From: Micropepsaceae bacterium
Lineage (GTDB): Bacteria; Pseudomonadota; Alphaproteobacteria; Micropepsales; Micropepsaceae
Direction: 5' to 3'
Assembly: GCA_025450355.1 (NCBI GenBank)
Contig: JANWHR010000299.1
Coordinates: 1-9,782 of the forward strand
DNA length: 9,782 bases
The notes beneath the pieces were generated by a model, which worked only from the letters and a program-made list of their open reading frames with translations, searched no databases and had not been told where the DNA came from. Position 1 is the stretch's first letter; each line of letters starts with the position of its first letter. This document shows positions 8,001 to 9,782 of the stretch, piece by piece. The translations under genes and the position numbers were made by a program.

Positions 8001-8104
8001 GTTTGCGCCGGCGCGGTTTGTCCGTGCGCCCCTACGACATTTGCCAATGTCAGCAACGACGCGGACCCCATAAGGGCCGCGAATCGACCAATATAAGGAT
8101 TCAT
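5033..8104 (-). CDS. TonB-dependent outer membrane receptor
   Basis: This gene encodes a 1023-residue ligand-gated outer membrane channel powered by the TonB-ExbB-ExbD complex; its ligand is not known. Residues 1-28 form a signal peptide with likely cleavage near AHG/QT. EQVLITGS at 45-52 is TonB-box-like and starts the plug domain. The plug includes DALLAKVPS (81-89), LVDGMRVP (123-130) and the typical DGASATYGSDAIGGVINEILK (157-177). The rest is a long beta barrel with WGKSFRAPFVQELL (647-660) and a DLLDK segment near the end. The last residue is Trp, an acceptable aromatic end for barrel assembly. Cysteines come in three close pairs (277/280, 497/505, 683/703), probably in outer loops. The ATG at 8104 has GGGGG 5 nt upstream and beats the in-frame GTG at 8119. 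It follows a paralogue gene after 367 bp and overlaps another by 7 nt. No carboxypeptidase-like N-terminal extension or signalling domain is seen. Confidence 0.95.
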   Translation of the reverse strand: MNPYIGRFAALMGSASLLTLANVVGAHGQTAPAQTVQTAPETVPEQVLITGSLIHGTAVVGVPVTNLGTQDFLQTGQITIDALLAKVPSIQINQLEQASTNGNVTRNTELTLHQLGGTRNLLLVDGMRVPLDSYDGSVVDANIIPQLALDRVDVLADGASATYGSDAIGGVINEILKRGYDGAVTLGRVGTAASAYGGGDLTWLASQLYGRTWDGGDITITYENSGANALATTAKRLKYQYTQDYTPWGLDNETPITSSTPGIVSTGKPKASSGSVCSNCYSIPLGTGANFSPINGGIGPTAPGSAAPLTWAQLLANPGGLNEHDSFDVGQLTAPTQTNAAAVTFDQNIFPGVSLFVDAFYHNRRFKYETQATGTGKNQQQTFSIPTTNPYYPTGAPPGLQTSIDLTYSDPQFLTGGSIEKRVDGGFNIDLPYQWNLKLFTSYSEVTPFALESNIINDNAANAALGNTVPAQPQAGNLPPLGSYTKPANIPYLNVFCDQIAFRDCNSPLTLAYMSSFRHYATNNSVRESGANFDGPVFDLPGGTVRAAVGGEDTAYDFTELAQNSYSSQSPGIVNSLTSAFARTVYSAYTQINIPVFGGNYTLPLVESLNLEGSYRYDNYSDFGGVSSPKAAINWTLGAGLTVKADWGKSFRAPFVQELLSTASTVHATNILGGDSRNNTPACGKVGGTPAPGSVAAILNPTCSAALQYPGGIDFSGAPVAGIRPADGLPSTLSPETAVNTSFGIEFAPTYAFLKGLDVQVTDWRVYISNYLANGLGSSPATLLNDPHYASTVITKSNPNFAQYVQLLVSNVGSNVPLSAVSNITWIADGAFLNSGWLKLNGIDYQASYDFDLGDYGAFNIGTTGTYYLEDQTQTLPGGPITDEIRFNGVNFGTTIPVWTMRSRLGWATGAYSFTLFWNHTSHFQSEQPLPPAQYLAVFPNYSDKEPAFDSFDLVLGYNTGDQPANVYLKNIGITLNINDLLDKHASFEYNIASGGNSAVAFVNSSSESYIGRFISIAIEKRW

Positions 8105-8175
8105 TTTTCCCCCTCGCACCTGAAAGGCACGGTTTAACGTTCCGTCATTTTACCCATCATTCAACACAGACTTTC

Positions 8176-8185
8176 TTACGCGTAA
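8176..8185. promoter_or_regulatory. 10-bp palindrome, possible operator of the receptor gene
   Basis: TTACGCGTAA is a perfect palindrome 72 bp before the receptor start, in a place where a repressor or activator could sit. It is short enough to occur by chance and no second copy was noticed. Confidence 0.25.
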
Positions 8186-8392
8186 ATGACTCGCTTCCGT
8201 TCGATGAGGCGCGGGCAGTGAACCAATCCCCGCGCAACCGTAACCTTCTTCAGTTTCGTTGTACATCGGTCGGAGCGCAAAGCCCGACTGATCTCAGTTT
8301 TCTCTGGCGCGGGATTGTTTGAGATTCCGCGATGGTCCTGCCGCTCAGTGGCCGTTGAAATGCAGGGCCCGTGCGTACCGTCCGTTTGTGCG

Positions 8393-8417
8393 ACATCGGC
8401 CGGCGGGCGGCCGATGT
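8393..8417 (-). terminator. GC-rich hairpin after the 8472-9323 gene, possible terminator
   Basis: Arms ACATCGGCCG (8393-8402) and CGGCCGATGT (8408-8417) pair perfectly around a 5-nt loop, 54 nt past the stop of the upstream paralogue. No T run follows in the minus direction. It may act as a Rho-assisted end, a transcript stabiliser or an attenuating step before the receptor gene. Confidence 0.4.
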
Positions 8418-8471
8418 GGAGCGGGCGCCCCCGCCTCCCGCAGGCAAGAATCCGTCAGCCGCTTTAGGTGC

Positions 8472-9323
8472 TCAAAAATCAGCTTTGTTCGCGACCGGAA
8501 TATGAAAGTCGTAATGCTCGAAATGCGTCGGATTCTCGGCGCAGGAGATTTCGATCATGGGTCCCTGGCGGCGCCGGAAATTCGTCGTGCCGGCCCAGGG
8601 TTGTTTGAATGCTGCCGGATCGTCAACCACCATCGAGATGTTCAGTGTCCTGCCATCGTCCAAAACCGTCCAGCGCTCCTGAACATGCAGTTTGTCGCTG
8701 TGCGGGGTGCGATATTCGTCCACGAAAGTTCTGGTGTTTCCTCCGACGGTATCGATCACCAACGACTTGCCTTCGTAGTGGCCGACGGATTCGCCGTACC
8801 ATGACGGTTTGGGATTCCTGGAATGCGGCACGTTGAGATAGATGTGCCGGACCTGCATGTCCCCCGCCCAGATCATTAATACCTCTTTGGGCGTCTGCAC
8901 GAAGTAGATCGGCCGCGCGCCGCGCACCATGTCGAAATCGGGGACGCCTGCCGGCGTGCATGACTGGTGCGCCAGATAGGCCGGCTTGCCGTGCAGCACT
9001 TCGTCATTGTCTTTCTTCATGATGCCCTTTGCCCAATCGGTGAGATTGGGGTCGGACAAATCGGCGATGCGGTAGCTGGCCTGGCCGTCTTCGGTATTGT
9101 TAACGTGGTGATATGCCGGGTCGTCGTGTACCGGTCCGGGTCCGGGGAAGCCCGGCACCGGGCCGATCTCCGGGCCAAAGTGATACCAGGCGGCCTGGCC
9201 GCCCGACAGATCGGGTGGAGCAGTATTTGTTTGCGGCGCAGCCCCCGCATGCAATGTCATGGAGACGCCGGCGATCGAAATCGCCACGAGTGCAATTATT
9301 TTCGCCAAACTTGTTCCCGGCAT
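8472..9323 (-). CDS. Exported protein of unknown function, two-cysteine WYGES/GHYEG family, subtype 2 (divergent)
   Basis: This is a 283-residue protein with a signal peptide at 1-28 (hydrophobic run at 8-22, Ala-rich cleavage region HAGAA). It has DPNLTDWAKG (91-100), SCTPAGVPDF with Cys122, YFVQTPKEVLMIW (140-152), HIYLNVPHSRNP (160-171) and WYGESVGHYEG (175-185). The core then continues KSLVIDT instead of DTLVVDT. RTPHSDKLHVQERW follows, then DDPAAF, Cys261 in SCAEN and the terminal KADF. A Gly/Pro-rich stretch (51-64) is particular to this copy. The ATG at 9323 is chosen because it starts a proper signal peptide and has AGGGA 9 nt upstream. The longer frame from 9464 would bury the signal under 47 residues with no homology to the paralogues. 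It lies upstream of the receptor gene on the same strand. Function is unknown; periplasmic or surface action is inferred. Confidence 0.88.
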   Translation of the reverse strand: MPGTSLAKIIALVAISIAGVSMTLHAGAAPQTNTAPPDLSGGQAAWYHFGPEIGPVPGFPGPGPVHDDPAYHHVNNTEDGQASYRIADLSDPNLTDWAKGIMKKDNDEVLHGKPAYLAHQSCTPAGVPDFDMVRGARPIYFVQTPKEVLMIWAGDMQVRHIYLNVPHSRNPKPSWYGESVGHYEGKSLVIDTVGGNTRTFVDEYRTPHSDKLHVQERWTVLDDGRTLNISMVVDDPAAFKQPWAGTTNFRRRQGPMIEISCAENPTHFEHYDFHIPVANKADF

Positions 9324-9351
9324 GCACGCGTTCCCTGAAATGCGCTGATCG

Positions 9352-9382
9352 ATGATGCTTTTGTTTTTGATGGCGCTGTCAA
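9352..9382 (-). promoter_or_regulatory. Promoter candidate upstream of the 8472-9323 gene
   Basis: A perfect TTGACA -35 hexamer occurs on the minus strand at 9382-9377. The best -10 match is CATCAT at 9357-9352 with a long 19-bp spacer, about 30 nt before the start codon. The strong -35 and position favour it, while the -10 and spacing are poor. Confidence 0.3.
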
Positions 9383-9518
9383 GCGGTTCTTTCCGGAATA
9401 CCGCCGGGGCGGCGACGCGCTCCCCGACGGCTCCGTACTCCGGCCGCTTGCTCCACCCGCGCAAGGCGAAACAATGCCCGAGACTCCAATTGCTGCCGAA
9501 CGAAAGTTTGGTGGCACG

Positions 9519-9540
9519 TCAAATCCAGCCGGGGTCGCCA
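9519..9540 (+). repeat. Second copy of the tRNA-Arg 3' end (attachment-site direct repeat)
   Basis: These 22 bp match 839-860 at 20 positions, differ only at 9521 and 9528, and both copies end exactly at the tRNA CCA. The sequence upstream does not continue the tRNA: no matching T-stem strand or anticodon arm precedes it. This is what a diverged, older attachment-site remnant or a shorter recombination product would look like. Both repeats have the same orientation and frame the cargo. Confidence 0.65.
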
Positions 9541-9573
9541 AGAGCCGCGCTTTGTGCGTCGCAGGTCCTTTGT

Positions 9574-9732
9574 TCAATTCATGTTCGAAAGGCCGAAAAA
9601 GAACGCAAAGAACATTGCGCCAAAAAGCACCGGCAAACCGATGCCCACGATCAGCAGATCGCGGAGTTTCCAGGGATCGATGATGGCGGGGGCGGTCGGA
9701 TCGCGCTGCGGCCCGAGCGGAGTGGTTGTCAT
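9574..9732 (-). CDS. Small single-span membrane protein, unknown function
   Basis: This is a 52-residue protein. The N-terminal 24 residues are polar, with Thr/Pro-rich sequence followed by DPWKLRD. Residues 25-47 form one strongly hydrophobic helix (LLIVGIGLPVLFGAMFFAFFFGL), ending with a four-residue SNMN tail. The ATG at 9732 has GGGAGAG 7 nt upstream, good evidence that it is translated; an extension to 9771 would need a poorer start. It lies outside the attachment-site copy at 9519-9540, so it may belong to the chromosome or to a neighbouring element rather than to the cargo. The sequence matches no family I recognise. Small inner-membrane subunits or accessory proteins often look like this, but nothing here fixes a role. 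Confidence 0.6.
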   Translation of the reverse strand: MTTTPLGPQRDPTAPAIIDPWKLRDLLIVGIGLPVLFGAMFFAFFFGLSNMN

Positions 9733-9782
9733 AACGGACTCTCCCAAACGTAACGAACACAACCCCGGCAATCACAATTGTA

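Larger units (their letters stand above)
8105..8471. other. Intergenic region upstream of the receptor gene
   Basis: This 367-bp gap holds no convincing gene; the one sizeable frame on the minus strand (8250-8447) has no family pattern. It should contain the receptor promoter and leader, but no clear -35/-10 pair is visible. A TTACGCGTAA palindrome lies at 8176-8185 and a strong hairpin at 8393-8417. Confidence 0.5.

Noticed and set aside
8250..8447. 65-codon minus-strand frame upstream of the receptor
   Set aside because: Arg/Ser/Pro-rich composition typical of GC-rich noncoding frames, and it runs over the hairpin at 8393-8417.
9324..9464. N-terminal extension of the 8472-9323 protein to 330 residues
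   Set aside because: It would bury the signal peptide, does not align with any paralogue, and a good ribosome binding site precedes the ATG at 9323.
1..9782. CRISPR array, insertion sequence or toxin-antitoxin pair
   Set aside because: No regularly spaced repeats, no transposase with terminal inverted repeats, and no paired small genes of such families were seen.

Overview
This looks like GC-rich proteobacterial DNA, most likely alphaproteobacterial. The integrase resembles rhizobial-type island integrases, and the TonB-dependent receptor and its exported neighbours have an alphaproteobacterial flavour. The lineage is an inference, because no rRNA or other strong marker gene is present.

Left edge (1-860): the N-terminal 215 residues of a tyrosine integrase run off the window on the minus strand. 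Behind its start lie two tandem 10-bp repeats, a strong inverted repeat, and the 3' part of a tRNA gene from the anticodon loop (CCT, Arg) to CCA. This is the usual architecture of an island end. A shorter, diverged copy of the same tRNA 3' end lies at 9519-9540, so the 8.7 kb between the copies looks like island cargo or a tandem second element that lacks its own integrase here.

Cargo (861-9518): two gene sets converge on 3989-4130. The left set, on the plus strand, is three exported proteins of one uncharacterised family (1313-2197, 2223-3104, 3131-3988) with gaps of about 25 bp, so probably an operon. The right set, on the minus strand, is a family member (8472-9323), a 367-bp gap, a 1023-residue TonB-dependent receptor (5033-8104), and a fifth family member (4131-5039) whose start overlaps the receptor stop by 7 nt. 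The five paralogues fall into two subtypes, and each arm carries at least one of each. Every predicted mature protein has exactly two cysteines at matching places, the core WYGES-x-GHYEG, and a C-terminal Asp-Phe.

The receptor would import an unknown ligand across the outer membrane in a TonB-dependent way. The paralogues carry export signals and probably act in the periplasm or at the cell surface on the same ligand. Translational coupling of one paralogue to the receptor is the best direct evidence for this link. Right edge (9574-9732): a 52-residue single-span membrane protein lies just outside the attachment-site copy.
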